Shown one piece after another: positions 27,607-36,895 of a DNA stretch of 64,000 nucleotides (position 1 is the stretch's first letter; the number at the start of each line of letters is the position of its first letter). The notes beneath the pieces are model-generated. The model had not been told where the DNA came from, searched no databases, and worked only from the letters and a program-made list of their open reading frames with translations. Position numbers and translations under genes: made by a program. Source of the DNA: Ferrovum sp. JA12 (lineage in GTDB: Bacteria > Pseudomonadota > Gammaproteobacteria > Burkholderiales > Ferrovaceae). Where the stretch lies: the NCBI RefSeq assembly GCF_001431705.1, contig NZ_LJWX01000001.1, positions 62,001-126,000 of the forward strand, read 5' to 3'.

Positions 27607-27644
27607 CGAATTTTCATGAAAGCCATAGGCTCATCGAAAATTCG
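27607..27644. repeat. Near-perfect palindrome beside the IS5 element
   Basis: Arms CGAATTTTC (27607-27615) and GAAAATTCG (27636-27644), with inner ATGA and TCAT also complementary, enclosing an 11-base loop. It lies between the stop of the 750-aa glycosyltransferase gene and the IS right end. No U-run follows on the minus strand, so it is not a standard terminator. The word TAGGCTCAT occurs in its loop and again at 27581, beside the IS end. Confidence 0.6.
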
Positions 27645-27676
27645 ATTTAGAATTTCCAGGAGCCTCCCCAAATTAA

Positions 27677-29929
27677 TCATAGAGATGCAAAGATGTGGCT
27701 CAATCTTTCATTCAGGGCATTTCTCACTTTCGCTCTAGAGTAGTTGGACTGGATTAAATCACGACCACTACGAGCAAGTTGACGGCGCTTTGCATCATCT
27801 TCTAGCACTTCACGCATGCGTTCAGCAGCCTGTTCAATGTCCGGATCGCACCAATACTGGCCTTGCCCCAAAACGTAGTCATTATCCTTCAGGGGAATTA
27901 GGGGACCATCTACCAAGTAAGCCGTTCTGTCGAGGCAGAAATCCATGTTTCCTGAAAAATTAGTTGCAACCACCGCCTTTTCCAACAGCATTGCCTCAGC
28001 TATTACCCTTCCAAATCCTTCGGATCGGTGCAGAGAGACATAACAGTCAAGAGATGCCATAAGATTTATCAACTCTTGCCGATCTAAGCACTCATTCAGG
28101 ATTGTTATCCGGGGGTCTGCGCTTGCGATACGGACAACTTCTTGCCACTGAGAATGGCCAATATCAATATTCATCGCCTTGACCACTAAGCCAACACTCT
28201 CTCCATATTGCTTTTGGGGGAATGCCAATCTGAACGCACGCACTGCCGCTGCGGGATTTTTTCTTGACAGCCACGAAGCTCCATCAAACAGAGTGAAAAA
28301 AGTAAAGACATTCTGATTTATGCCAAACCTGGCCCGCAGATTCTCATTTGGCGGTGGAATTTCCACCGCTATCGGCATTCGGTAGACTGGACAGTGTCCT
28401 AAGGCCACGAAACATTGCTCTACATAAGTGCTCAAGGCCCATATCTCGTCTACTCCGCTCAGTAACTCAGCATAACGGGCCGGCCAACGTGGAAGTTCCC
28501 AAGGCCAAGCACCAATTCTGTATTCACCTGATCTCCAGAATTTTGTTGGTGCTTCTAGGAACAAGCGCAGCATATCGGTCGGCGGCAAACAAAAAATGCT
28601 AACAGGGTAAACAGGATGACTAATCAAACGATCTTTCAGATCTGTAACCAGGCTAGACGGCCGCTCCATTGGGGCATTAATTGGTGCAGCAGCAATCCCT
28701 ATTTCATCCAGACAATAGGTCATCTGGCGAGCATCCTCTCCCAAGCCCATAGCTCCGAGAGGATAACCAACCACATTTACTCCTTGATTAGGAGAAATTT
28801 TCCAGCAGCCTGAAGTACAAACCAGATGACTCTGAGCTAATAGCCAGCACTCAGAATGGTTTGAATTGCACCATTCCGCAAATCTACTGCGCCCTTCCTG
28901 GTTACCCAATTCAAACGCCTGAACAAGATCAGGGCGTACATCTGCCCATTGCAGCAAACAATCCGGAAAATCCTGATAAATCGTGCAATGGTCTAACCAT
29001 CCAGCGACGCGCATTGCCTTCACCGCATCTGCCTGTCCAAATGCCATTGGAACAATGCAACGATGTTCCTCATCGAACCACCATTGATAAAAAGATGCCC
29101 TGCCCCGATTAGTCGAAAGGTCAAACACTTCTTGCAAGTCAGATATTGTCCCCCACATGCCAACTAGAAATCTAGGCAATGGAAGCAGCGTTTTACTGCC
29201 CACCAACTCTCGCATAGCGTCCAACATTGGCGCCGGATCAAGCTGAATGAATTTGTAGGCTTTAGATCCAGCTGAAAACCACCACTCGAGCAGTGCGAAA
29301 ACCTCCGAATCCGTAGTCGTCGGCCCCAAATGCATAAGACCCTCTAAATCTGCAATTGTCAGCAGCGTTTCAGGTATCGGGAAACCAGCGAATTCACAAA
29401 TTTTGACTGCACACTTCAGTTGAAAATCAAGCCCAGTTAGCAGTGGGTACCTTTCATTGCCAGAACTATGCCACCAGCGGACGAGGCCGATACGCCCCCG
29501 TTCTGTATCAATGTCAAACAAGCCCTGCAAGTCGGGGCGCATCCGGTAGATCACCTTTAAAAAGGCTGGCAGTGACTCATAAACTCTATCCAGCCCAGCC
29601 AGACGGCAAATTAGATCCAACGGAACATGACTTTTTCGCAACAAAAACCACTGGCTTAGGATTGAGTCAGGAATCAGTTCTGGGTTAAACGCAACTTCTC
29701 TGAGGAAGACAAAATCGTCATAGGAAGGAAACCATGACATGCCAGTGTAAATACGGCTGCCATAGGCTTCCCACCAGAGATATGCAGCAAAACGACCCTC
29801 AACAAGACCCACGTCGATTTCGTTAAGTTCTGGCCGAGTTTTCATGAGGTAGGACATTCCCTCGGGGCATTGAAAAATGTCCTTACCACTAGATACACCA
29901 AGGCTAGAAAGCCACTGCAATGTGTCCAT
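27677..29929 (-). CDS. Large glycosyltransferase with N-terminal WW-type repeats
   Basis: About 750 residues from the ATG at 29929 (a TTG at 29944 is the longer form). Roughly residues 20-390 hold about five degenerate repeats built on RPDLxxxFDLxxxxGRxxFxxWW, for example MRPDLQGLFDIDTERGRIGL and FDLSTNRGRASFYQWW. The C-terminal part from about 395 is a GT-B glycosyltransferase opening GVNVVGYPLGAMGLGEDARQ. It has IAVEIPPPNENLRARFG and SLHRSEGFGRVIAEAMLLEK. The same C-terminal family forms the second domain of the protein at 29946. The repeat region may bind glycan or partner proteins (inference). Confidence 0.85.
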   Translation of the reverse strand: MDTLQWLSSLGVSSGKDIFQCPEGMSYLMKTRPELNEIDVGLVEGRFAAYLWWEAYGSRIYTGMSWFPSYDDFVFLREVAFNPELIPDSILSQWFLLRKSHVPLDLICRLAGLDRVYESLPAFLKVIYRMRPDLQGLFDIDTERGRIGLVRWWHSSGNERYPLLTGLDFQLKCAVKICEFAGFPIPETLLTIADLEGLMHLGPTTTDSEVFALLEWWFSAGSKAYKFIQLDPAPMLDAMRELVGSKTLLPLPRFLVGMWGTISDLQEVFDLSTNRGRASFYQWWFDEEHRCIVPMAFGQADAVKAMRVAGWLDHCTIYQDFPDCLLQWADVRPDLVQAFELGNQEGRSRFAEWCNSNHSECWLLAQSHLVCTSGCWKISPNQGVNVVGYPLGAMGLGEDARQMTYCLDEIGIAAAPINAPMERPSSLVTDLKDRLISHPVYPVSIFCLPPTDMLRLFLEAPTKFWRSGEYRIGAWPWELPRWPARYAELLSGVDEIWALSTYVEQCFVALGHCPVYRMPIAVEIPPPNENLRARFGINQNVFTFFTLFDGASWLSRKNPAAAVRAFRLAFPQKQYGESVGLVVKAMNIDIGHSQWQEVVRIASADPRITILNECLDRQELINLMASLDCYVSLHRSEGFGRVIAEAMLLEKAVVATNFSGNMDFCLDRTAYLVDGPLIPLKDNDYVLGQGQYWCDPDIEQAAERMREVLEDDAKRRQLARSGRDLIQSNYSRAKVRNALNERLSHIFASL

Positions 29930-29945
29930 TAAGAGCACCAACAAA

Positions 29946-32900
29946 TCAAATTATTGAGTAAACCGATTCAATCTCGAGCAATTGTTTTTCCATCAATTTG
30001 CCTATGTTTTCGGGAGAAAGCAGGTGCGAAACACGGCTCTTTTCATTCATTGCTACTTCTGTAGCCCAAGTCCTGTCGCTAGCGACCTTCTGCATAAGCT
30101 GAGCAGCATGAATTACATCAGGCTCTGCCCAGCACTGGCCTTTTTTGTACGGCCCATAGGTTTCCGACAATTTAGTAAGTGCGTAGTTGACTGCGAAGGG
30201 ATAGGCATCACCCACGAAATCAACATTTCCAGACCAGGCGGTTGTCAGCACAGGCTTACCAAGTACCATAGCTTCAGCAATTGCCAGACCAAAGCCTTCG
30301 GAGCGATGCAAGGAAACAAAACAGTCAACCGAGTTCATTAGCGAGTCCATCTCAATCCGATCTAGCGTATTCGTCATCAACCGGATATTTTTCCTGCCCC
30401 CGATCTTTGCCTGCATATACTGGATTTCGTCCGGATTGGCGCTGTTAATCTTCACCAGCAATAAGACCGAGTGATCGTCCGCTTCGAAGGCCTGTAGAAA
30501 AGCCTCGATGGCACCCTCTGGATTTTTGCGTTGCCGAACGCTGTTCACATCGTAAGCAGTCAGAAAGACACAGCATGAATCCGGTAGATTGAAGTATTTC
30601 CGGTTTAAATACGCGATAGGATTCTTGGTGACTGGATGTGGGAACACACTCACGGGCTTGTTGGTCCGATTCCGGATAGCTCCTGCAACAAACTCGGAGG
30701 GAACCCAAATCTCGTCCACTAAGTCAATCGAACCACACCACTCCAGAGGGAACTCAGGTAGCTCCCAAGCCCAAAATGCGATGTTATAGCTTCTTGAAAT
30801 ATCAACATTCGGCACCTTGCTCATCACCTGGCCAAGCCAATCAGCATTGATATGCCAAACATTGATCGGATATTCCGCCTTGTCTGTAACGAGGTGACTA
30901 AAACTTGAATCCCCCATCCGAGCCGGGTTGCCTTCTTCATAATTGATGATCTGACAGCAAACAGAGGTGGTTTCAAGAGCGCGCACCACTCCTCGAGCTC
31001 CCTCACCCACACCCATTTCAGCCTTGATATAACCAATCAGGTTGATCCCTCTGTTTTCATCCTTGTGAACGTGCATCGCCTTCCGCTTGCGGGGCGGCCT
31101 CAGCGCACAATCCGTCCGGTGCAAGGAGAGATTCTTGTTATAGAAGGGATCGCCTGCCAGATACCAGTCAGACCAGCGATCCCACATTCGCCGCTCGTCC
31201 TCCACATATTCGACATGTTTGCGGGAAACGCTTTCGTGATGAATGAGCTTGCAGTCTGGAGACCACAAGATGTGATGGCCTGCTTTCCGAATCTTAAGGC
31301 ACACATCCACATCATTGCCAACCACCGGCAATGCCTCGTCGAAACCACCTAGCTCCTGCAAGACCTTGCGCTTTATCAGTAGACAGGCACCCGTTGTTGC
31401 CGTGACCTCACGCACAACTTTCTGGTAATCTAAGTGCAACCGCCCCTCTGGATTAAGGAACTGTAACCAGTGCCTAGCTCCGCCTCCATGATCCACAAGA
31501 AAGACCCCTGCATGCTGAATGTCCCCATGGGGATAGATAAGCATAGCGCCAGCCGCAGCGACATCATTCTGAGAAACCTGACTAACCAACTCGGTTAGCC
31601 ACGATGAATCAAACGCTTCTATGTCGTCATTCAGAAAGAGCAATAGCTCGCCATCCGAAAGTGCTACTCCATCATTATTTAATTTTGACCAATTGAATGG
31701 TTCGAAACGCTCAATGACGCGAATCCCTTTGGATTCGATGTAGGAAATACCATCGCGGTTTTCTCCACGCCCATTATCAATAAATATCAACTCGAAGTTA
31801 TCGTAATCAGTGCAATTGAGGAGACTATCTACACAGGGTTTAACATACTTCATCTTCCCGGTTGTCGGAACGATAATCGAGACTTTGGGGCGGACCACTA
31901 GATGCCTCACCACCCGGCGGTTACCATCGCCAAGGTCGATGACGTCAGCACTGACACCAAGTCGAATGAGATGTGCTTGGACGCACTCGATGAAGCCCAG
32001 TTGTCCATCGACTACCGCTCGGGTACCTTGGGGTTTGGAAAGCAGCACCTGCTGCAGTGAAGCAATTGATGCACCGACTTCATGCATCTTCAATAGCAAC
32101 TCATAACGCCAGCAATCGACGCTGCTCAATGCTCCGCATTTCCCGATAGCCTTAAGCAGTGCAGTGACATGTGCACAGTAAGCCCCAGCCACATAATCCT
32201 TGGCCAAATAGAGGCGGTATGACCAAGCAGGCTTGAATAGAGGGTCAAGGTGTAACCCGTCATCCCGGTAATGATCATGGTCAAATACAAGCCCATCAGC
32301 CCCTTCCATCTGGTTACTGACAGCCAGTTGCTGACCAAACATCCGGTCAATCAACTCTCCTCCCCTAAGCAAAGTGACCCAACGACCAGCATCTAGTTGT
32401 CGGAGAGCAGCCACCACAGAGTCAGCCAGCATCGGAACAACTTTACCCTGCAGGAAAAGGAGTTCTCGGATAGCTTCGACTCCCCCATGACGTCCAAAGA
32501 TCACGACATCCTGCCGGGAATAGCCTGCTGCCTCCAAGGCAGCCATGGTCCGAGCTAGGGAAGATTCATCAGTGAATTCGATGCAGAATTGCATGTCACA
32601 AGGCGAAAGGCCTGCTAGGTCACCGTATTCGGCCTCTTTCTCCGAGACGTAATACTTGTGGTAGTCGAGATCGCCAGGACCCACACGGAATTTTCTGACC
32701 TCGTAAGCCTCATTCCCTTGTTCATCCTTAAAACTAAACTCTAGTAAGTGCTCAGCGCTCTGTAGATTGTTAACACTTAATTCGACTTTGAAGCCTGAGT
32801 TTTGACTACCTACATACTGAGGGAATGCAGCCCCCACATCCTCGCGCCTAGTGTCGGCCAACCTTTCGGCCACAATCTCACCATCAATTGCTATTCGTAC

Positions 32901-33002
32901 AGTAACAGGGCCTCGTTCAGAAATCGCCCATCCGCCCACAGCGAAAGCCTGCTTGAACTCCTCTAACCCAGTTCCAGGGGAGTCAATATGGTACTTGATC
33001 AT
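29946..33002 (-). CDS. Multidomain glycosyltransferase (GT2 plus GT4)
   Basis: 1018 residues. Residues about 1-110 form a beta-sandwich-like region (FAVGGWAISERGPVTVRIAIDG). An uncharacterised part follows to about 380. A GT2 domain starts at KVSIIVPTTGKMKYVKPCV, with ELLLFLNDDIEAFD as DxD-like motif. From about 655 there is a GT-B domain (INLIGYIKAEMGVGEGARG, then SLHRSEGFGLAIAEAMVLGK). Two catalytic units in one chain suggest addition of two sugars or polymerisation of a disaccharide. It overlaps the upstream GT by four bases. Specificity unknown. Confidence 0.88.
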   Translation of the reverse strand: MIKYHIDSPGTGLEEFKQAFAVGGWAISERGPVTVRIAIDGEIVAERLADTRREDVGAAFPQYVGSQNSGFKVELSVNNLQSAEHLLEFSFKDEQGNEAYEVRKFRVGPGDLDYHKYYVSEKEAEYGDLAGLSPCDMQFCIEFTDESSLARTMAALEAAGYSRQDVVIFGRHGGVEAIRELLFLQGKVVPMLADSVVAALRQLDAGRWVTLLRGGELIDRMFGQQLAVSNQMEGADGLVFDHDHYRDDGLHLDPLFKPAWSYRLYLAKDYVAGAYCAHVTALLKAIGKCGALSSVDCWRYELLLKMHEVGASIASLQQVLLSKPQGTRAVVDGQLGFIECVQAHLIRLGVSADVIDLGDGNRRVVRHLVVRPKVSIIVPTTGKMKYVKPCVDSLLNCTDYDNFELIFIDNGRGENRDGISYIESKGIRVIERFEPFNWSKLNNDGVALSDGELLLFLNDDIEAFDSSWLTELVSQVSQNDVAAAGAMLIYPHGDIQHAGVFLVDHGGGARHWLQFLNPEGRLHLDYQKVVREVTATTGACLLIKRKVLQELGGFDEALPVVGNDVDVCLKIRKAGHHILWSPDCKLIHHESVSRKHVEYVEDERRMWDRWSDWYLAGDPFYNKNLSLHRTDCALRPPRKRKAMHVHKDENRGINLIGYIKAEMGVGEGARGVVRALETTSVCCQIINYEEGNPARMGDSSFSHLVTDKAEYPINVWHINADWLGQVMSKVPNVDISRSYNIAFWAWELPEFPLEWCGSIDLVDEIWVPSEFVAGAIRNRTNKPVSVFPHPVTKNPIAYLNRKYFNLPDSCCVFLTAYDVNSVRQRKNPEGAIEAFLQAFEADDHSVLLLVKINSANPDEIQYMQAKIGGRKNIRLMTNTLDRIEMDSLMNSVDCFVSLHRSEGFGLAIAEAMVLGKPVLTTAWSGNVDFVGDAYPFAVNYALTKLSETYGPYKKGQCWAEPDVIHAAQLMQKVASDRTWATEVAMNEKSRVSHLLSPENIGKLMEKQLLEIESVYSII

Positions 33003-34216
33003 GCTATTTGTCCTTCTAGATCGAATATTTCAACAGCGGCCAGCATGCGTAGGCTGCGTGCATTCCAAGTATTAAAACCGACCAATCCAGCCACTTTATT
33101 TCTCGAAGTCGCCCTATCCAACTGAGTTTGAATAGCCTCAACAAATGCTGCTGGTATAGCACCGCAGGCCAGTCCCTGCGCTTCCCCATACTCTCGAGCA
33201 AAATCAAGGGGAGTGCTCACCACAAGCAAACCTGCAGCTAAATATTCGTAATACTTCATCGGAAACATCCCTCTCGTATAATCATTGATCAGTGAGGGGA
33301 GCAAACCCACCTGCATTCCACGCAGGTAATCGGGTAATAAGGCGTAAGGCTTGTAGCCTAGGAAATGTACATTTGGCAGCGTTTTCAGCTCCGCCACAAG
33401 AGGGCTTTTCTGGCCTTCGCGTTCTTCACCGATCAGAACCCAACTCCAGCCAGGTCGAAGGCGTGCAGCATCGAGCAGTAGCTGAAAATCAATCTTGAAG
33501 TCCGACAAAACGCCGTGATAAATGAGGCGTGGTTCCGGGATCGCAGCAAGATCAGCCGGGATAGGGCCGAACTCAAGGGCACGACCAAAGTGTTCCGCAT
33601 CCACTACGTTCGGCATGTAATGAGTATTGGAATTGTACTGACGACAATGTTCAGCAAGGGCTGGCGCAGTCGCAAACACCACTTGGGCGCGACGCAAAAG
33701 GGCTATTTCGGCCGGGCGGAAACTGGCTCCATCTACCCCAGGAACAGCGGCCAAATCATCAACGCAATGGTATAGAAGGGGACCGCAATCCATCCCGTCG
33801 ATGACATCCAACATGAAAGGATGATATGCCCAGATCAGCGGCTTGCGGAAACCGTGCTGCCAGGTAGCCCGAGCAATGGCAGCCTTGAGCAGGAGGCGAT
33901 TGAGGGCCCTTGCCCAAGGACGACGATGGCCGGCTGGAATCAACAGGGGAGACAGGACATATATTCTTGGAGCACGCTCCCGGGCGCCCAGGATTAGAGA
34001 CTCCAACCCCTTGTACAGGCGGTTCCAAAGACGTCCCCAATCTTTGGCGCTACCTGCCTTAGGGCTGCGAAGACCCACGCTCTCCACATACAATACTTGA
34101 GTACCGAGGGCCGCAATTGATTGGGCGCAGTGCTGCTTGTTGGTCCAGTAGGGCTCGTCCCAGTCAGCGGTTGCAAACAAGATACAGCTCTGGGGAACCT
34201 TTACGGCTTCAGCCAT
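32999..34216 (-). CDS. Glycosyltransferase (GT-B, GT4-like)
   Basis: 405 residues from the ATG at 34216, which has GAGG seven bases upstream; the in-frame ATG at 34237 lacks a ribosome site. Landmarks: SCILFATADWDEPYWTNKQH at the N-terminus, LLYHCVDDLAAVPGVD mid-protein, PRLIYHGVLSDFKIDFQLL and FPMKYYEYLAAGLLVVSTPL in the donor domain. This pattern is common in glycosyltransferases of exopolysaccharide clusters. It overlaps wecB by eight bases. Confidence 0.87.
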   Translation of the reverse strand: MAEAVKVPQSCILFATADWDEPYWTNKQHCAQSIAALGTQVLYVESVGLRSPKAGSAKDWGRLWNRLYKGLESLILGARERAPRIYVLSPLLIPAGHRRPWARALNRLLLKAAIARATWQHGFRKPLIWAYHPFMLDVIDGMDCGPLLYHCVDDLAAVPGVDGASFRPAEIALLRRAQVVFATAPALAEHCRQYNSNTHYMPNVVDAEHFGRALEFGPIPADLAAIPEPRLIYHGVLSDFKIDFQLLLDAARLRPGWSWVLIGEEREGQKSPLVAELKTLPNVHFLGYKPYALLPDYLRGMQVGLLPSLINDYTRGMFPMKYYEYLAAGLLVVSTPLDFAREYGEAQGLACGAIPAAFVEAIQTQLDRATSRNKVAGLVGFNTWNARSLRMLAAVEIFDLEGQIA

Positions 34217-35336
34217 GGAAATCCTCGCAGGGCTCATTCAAAAGGGCCGCGCGGATGCGTGCAGAGGCTCGACCATCTCCATAGGGGTTTACTTTGGCGC
34301 GCAAACCGTCTCTCCGTAGCTCATCGCCCAGCCAGGCATCCACGGCCTCCTCAATGATCTGCGTGTCCTGACCAGCCAACGTGGCAAAACCGGCATGAAC
34401 ACCCTCCATGCGCTCTGTGTGCTGGCGCATCACCACTACCGGCGTACCGAAGGTCGGAGCCTCTTCCTGGATACCCCCAGAATCACTGAGTACCAGCTGG
34501 GCATGGCGGATGAGGTAGAGGCTGGTGTGGTAGTCCACCGGATCGGTTAGGAACAGGTTGGGGCGCCCCCCTAGCAGACGATGTACTGGCTCTCGTACGG
34601 CCGGATTGAGGTGCACGGGGAAGATCCATTGCAGCTCGGAATAACGCTCACTGAGACGGGCCAGCATGGTGCAGAAAGCTTCCATCACGGTGCCGAAGTT
34701 CTCACGCCGGTGACAGGTGACCAGTACTGCTGGCCCGGCCTTAAGCCGAGCCCTGATTTCAGTTGGGACTGAGGATGGAATACCAGCGGGCCAAGCAGCC
34801 TGCGCCTGCTGGATTGCATCAACTACAGTATTGCCGGTTACACGTATCCGTGACTCCTCCACCCCTTCTGTACGCAGCGCCTGGGCCGCGAGGCGGGTAG
34901 GTGCAAAGTGGAGGCTGGCGATGCGCGCCAACAAAGTGCGATTGGCTTCTTCCGGGAAAGGGCTGTTCAAGTCTCCGGTACGCAACCCCGCCTCTACATG
35001 CCCAACCCGGATCTGACGCTGGAAAGCAGCTAGACCCGCACAGAAGGCCGTGGTCGTATCGCCTTGAACCAGCACCCAATCGGGTCGCTCCTGCTCGAGC
35101 ACAGCATCAATGCCCTCCAGTAGCCGAGCCGCCAGAATGTTGAGGGAACGCCCCGGGCTCATGGTGTCGAGCATATGGTCTGGGTGCAGACCAAAGGCAT
35201 CCAAGGCCTGTTGGAGCATTTCTCGGTGCTGACCGCTGGCGCAGACTTTCACCTCCACCCGCTGCTGCAGGGCTGCGATGACCGGGGCCAGCTTGATGAC
35301 TTCGGGGCGGGTGCCCAACGCAACCAGAACTTTCAT
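34209..35336 (-). CDS. wecB: UDP-N-acetylglucosamine 2-epimerase (non-hydrolysing)
   Basis: 375 residues from the ATG at 35336, preceded by GAGG seven bases upstream. It starts MKVLVALGTRPEVIKLAPVI. The active-site blocks DWVLVQGDTTTAFCAGLAAF, RTGDLNSPFPEEANR and VLSDSGGIQEEAPTFG are all present. It interconverts UDP-GlcNAc and UDP-ManNAc. There is no WecC-type UDP-ManNAc dehydrogenase beside it (the dehydrogenase at 41985 is Ugd-like), so UDP-ManNAc itself is the probable donor. Confidence 0.93.
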   Translation of the reverse strand: MKVLVALGTRPEVIKLAPVIAALQQRVEVKVCASGQHREMLQQALDAFGLHPDHMLDTMSPGRSLNILAARLLEGIDAVLEQERPDWVLVQGDTTTAFCAGLAAFQRQIRVGHVEAGLRTGDLNSPFPEEANRTLLARIASLHFAPTRLAAQALRTEGVEESRIRVTGNTVVDAIQQAQAAWPAGIPSSVPTEIRARLKAGPAVLVTCHRRENFGTVMEAFCTMLARLSERYSELQWIFPVHLNPAVREPVHRLLGGRPNLFLTDPVDYHTSLYLIRHAQLVLSDSGGIQEEAPTFGTPVVVMRQHTERMEGVHAGFATLAGQDTQIIEEAVDAWLGDELRRDGLRAKVNPYGDGRASARIRAALLNEPCEDFHG

Positions 35337-36895
35337 CCCAACCTCTTTCCGGTCAGTAGGGGTTCGCAGCGCCCTTTGTATTCCACACCAAAGACCAAAC
35401 CACGCGAGGCCTCGCCTAGATGGCACAGATAACCCGTATCATCCGTGGCCATTTGAATGGCGGCACGCTCCCGCAAATAATCGAGCGCCTGAATCTCGTC
35501 CAGGAACAAGGGCTTATTGGCCCGGGCACGGATATGGCCAATCAAGCCGCGGTGCGCCTCAATCCGCTGGGCTTCGTCAATCCAGCCGTACTGGTAGCGG
35601 GGGGAGAATGGATGGTCCAGATAACCGAAGAGAGTTTGGGTTTCGTAGGCCCGGTCGTAAGCAGCCTTGAAGAAGAGAAGCGGGTCTCCCTCGATTAGCA
35701 TGCAATCGCCGTGCAGCATGGTCTGCTGGCTGTGACCGATAAAGCCCCTAGGCATATTTGCCAGTTCGCCACCGCGAGCCATAAGAAACTCTGGGTCATT
35801 TCGGATGATGCCGCCAATACAACCGCAGTAGCCGGCATCGCACAGCCCGGCCAGCGCATAAGGAGGGGACTGATGAAAAGGCGATACGGCATAGCGAACC
35901 GATACGCCGGTGGCACTTCGGATCAACTCGAGCGAATCACTCCCTTCCTTTAGTGCCGCCTCATAACTACCGCCCCAGTTGGGTGCATGCGTTGCCGTAT
36001 GTGAGAGCAATGCGCCACCATTGGCGCAGAACTCTCGCAAAAAGGCGCTGTGCGTGTCGTCCTTCAGATTTGAAGTGTGGATAGCCAGCGACAAGGGAAC
36101 GCCCCATTCGCTATAGGCTTCCCACAACGCTCGCGCCGAGGTGATATCTTCGTCACAATCCAGCCGCGTAGTAATCGCTGAATCGTAGCCCCAGGGAATC
36201 TCGCTGACAACAGGACAGCAAGGCAAGTTTTCGCTACGCCAGTTACTAAGGAAACGTTCTACCAGTCGCCACTCAAAAGAATCGATTGGGCCAACCGGAC
36301 GGTTGTACCAGAGTACCGAGGAATTACCGACATCGAACTGTGCGCTGTAAGTCAGTAAAGCCGCGCCGTTCACATGTAGGTCGGCCAGCACAGAAGCATC
36401 TGGCAAGTGAATAGGCTCGGCCAACGCCCAAGCGCTCCCATCGGCACGAATCGCGCCATAGCCCAAGTTGTTCCACTCGTCGGTGAAATCGTATCGTTCG
36501 AGCGGTCTAGTCCATCCTGCCGCGCCAAGGCCTGCAGCAGCGTCACGGTAGCGAATCTCTCCATCACTCTGGGCCCATCCGCCAGCAGGTGCCGACGGAC
36601 TGCGCGACCAACTGGAAGCATCGGTTGGCCAGGATACAGATGTTGCGCCACATGCCTGATGCAGGGCCACGGGCAGTCTGCCAAACAGAATCAGCTTGCG
36701 CGGCTTGGCATACAACCAATCGATAAGCGCATTACCCAGACGATCGTCGGCATTGACACAGACAACGATCGACGCATTGTCGAGCGAAGCATACGATGCT
36801 CGAATTGTCAAACCATAGCTGACCGAGCGTCTCAACGCTGCCAGTACAAGCGCCGCAGTTGGGGCGTCAGGGGCATTCGCAATTAGATGAATCAT
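35333..36895 (-). CDS. Polysaccharide deacetylase-like (NodB fold) protein
   Basis: 520 residues from the ATG at 36895, coupled to the upstream gene by ATGA. The N-terminal part contains AALRRSVSYGLTIRA and a nucleotide- or sugar-binding-like segment. The C-terminal half resembles NodB-type carbohydrate esterases: a metal-binding Asp region TTRLDCDEDI, then LSHTATHAPNWGG with the His-x3-His pair. Known NodB proteins remove acetyl groups from GlcNAc residues. Here the target could be a sugar-linked intermediate in the cytoplasm, because no signal peptide is present (inference). Confidence 0.72.
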   Translation of the reverse strand: MIHLIANAPDAPTAALVLAALRRSVSYGLTIRASYASLDNASIVVCVNADDRLGNALIDWLYAKPRKLILFGRLPVALHQACGATSVSWPTDASSWSRSPSAPAGGWAQSDGEIRYRDAAAGLGAAGWTRPLERYDFTDEWNNLGYGAIRADGSAWALAEPIHLPDASVLADLHVNGAALLTYSAQFDVGNSSVLWYNRPVGPIDSFEWRLVERFLSNWRSENLPCCPVVSEIPWGYDSAITTRLDCDEDITSARALWEAYSEWGVPLSLAIHTSNLKDDTHSAFLREFCANGGALLSHTATHAPNWGGSYEAALKEGSDSLELIRSATGVSVRYAVSPFHQSPPYALAGLCDAGYCGCIGGIIRNDPEFLMARGGELANMPRGFIGHSQQTMLHGDCMLIEGDPLLFFKAAYDRAYETQTLFGYLDHPFSPRYQYGWIDEAQRIEAHRGLIGHIRARANKPLFLDEIQALDYLRERAAIQMATDDTGYLCHLGEASRGLVFGVEYKGRCEPLLTGKRLG

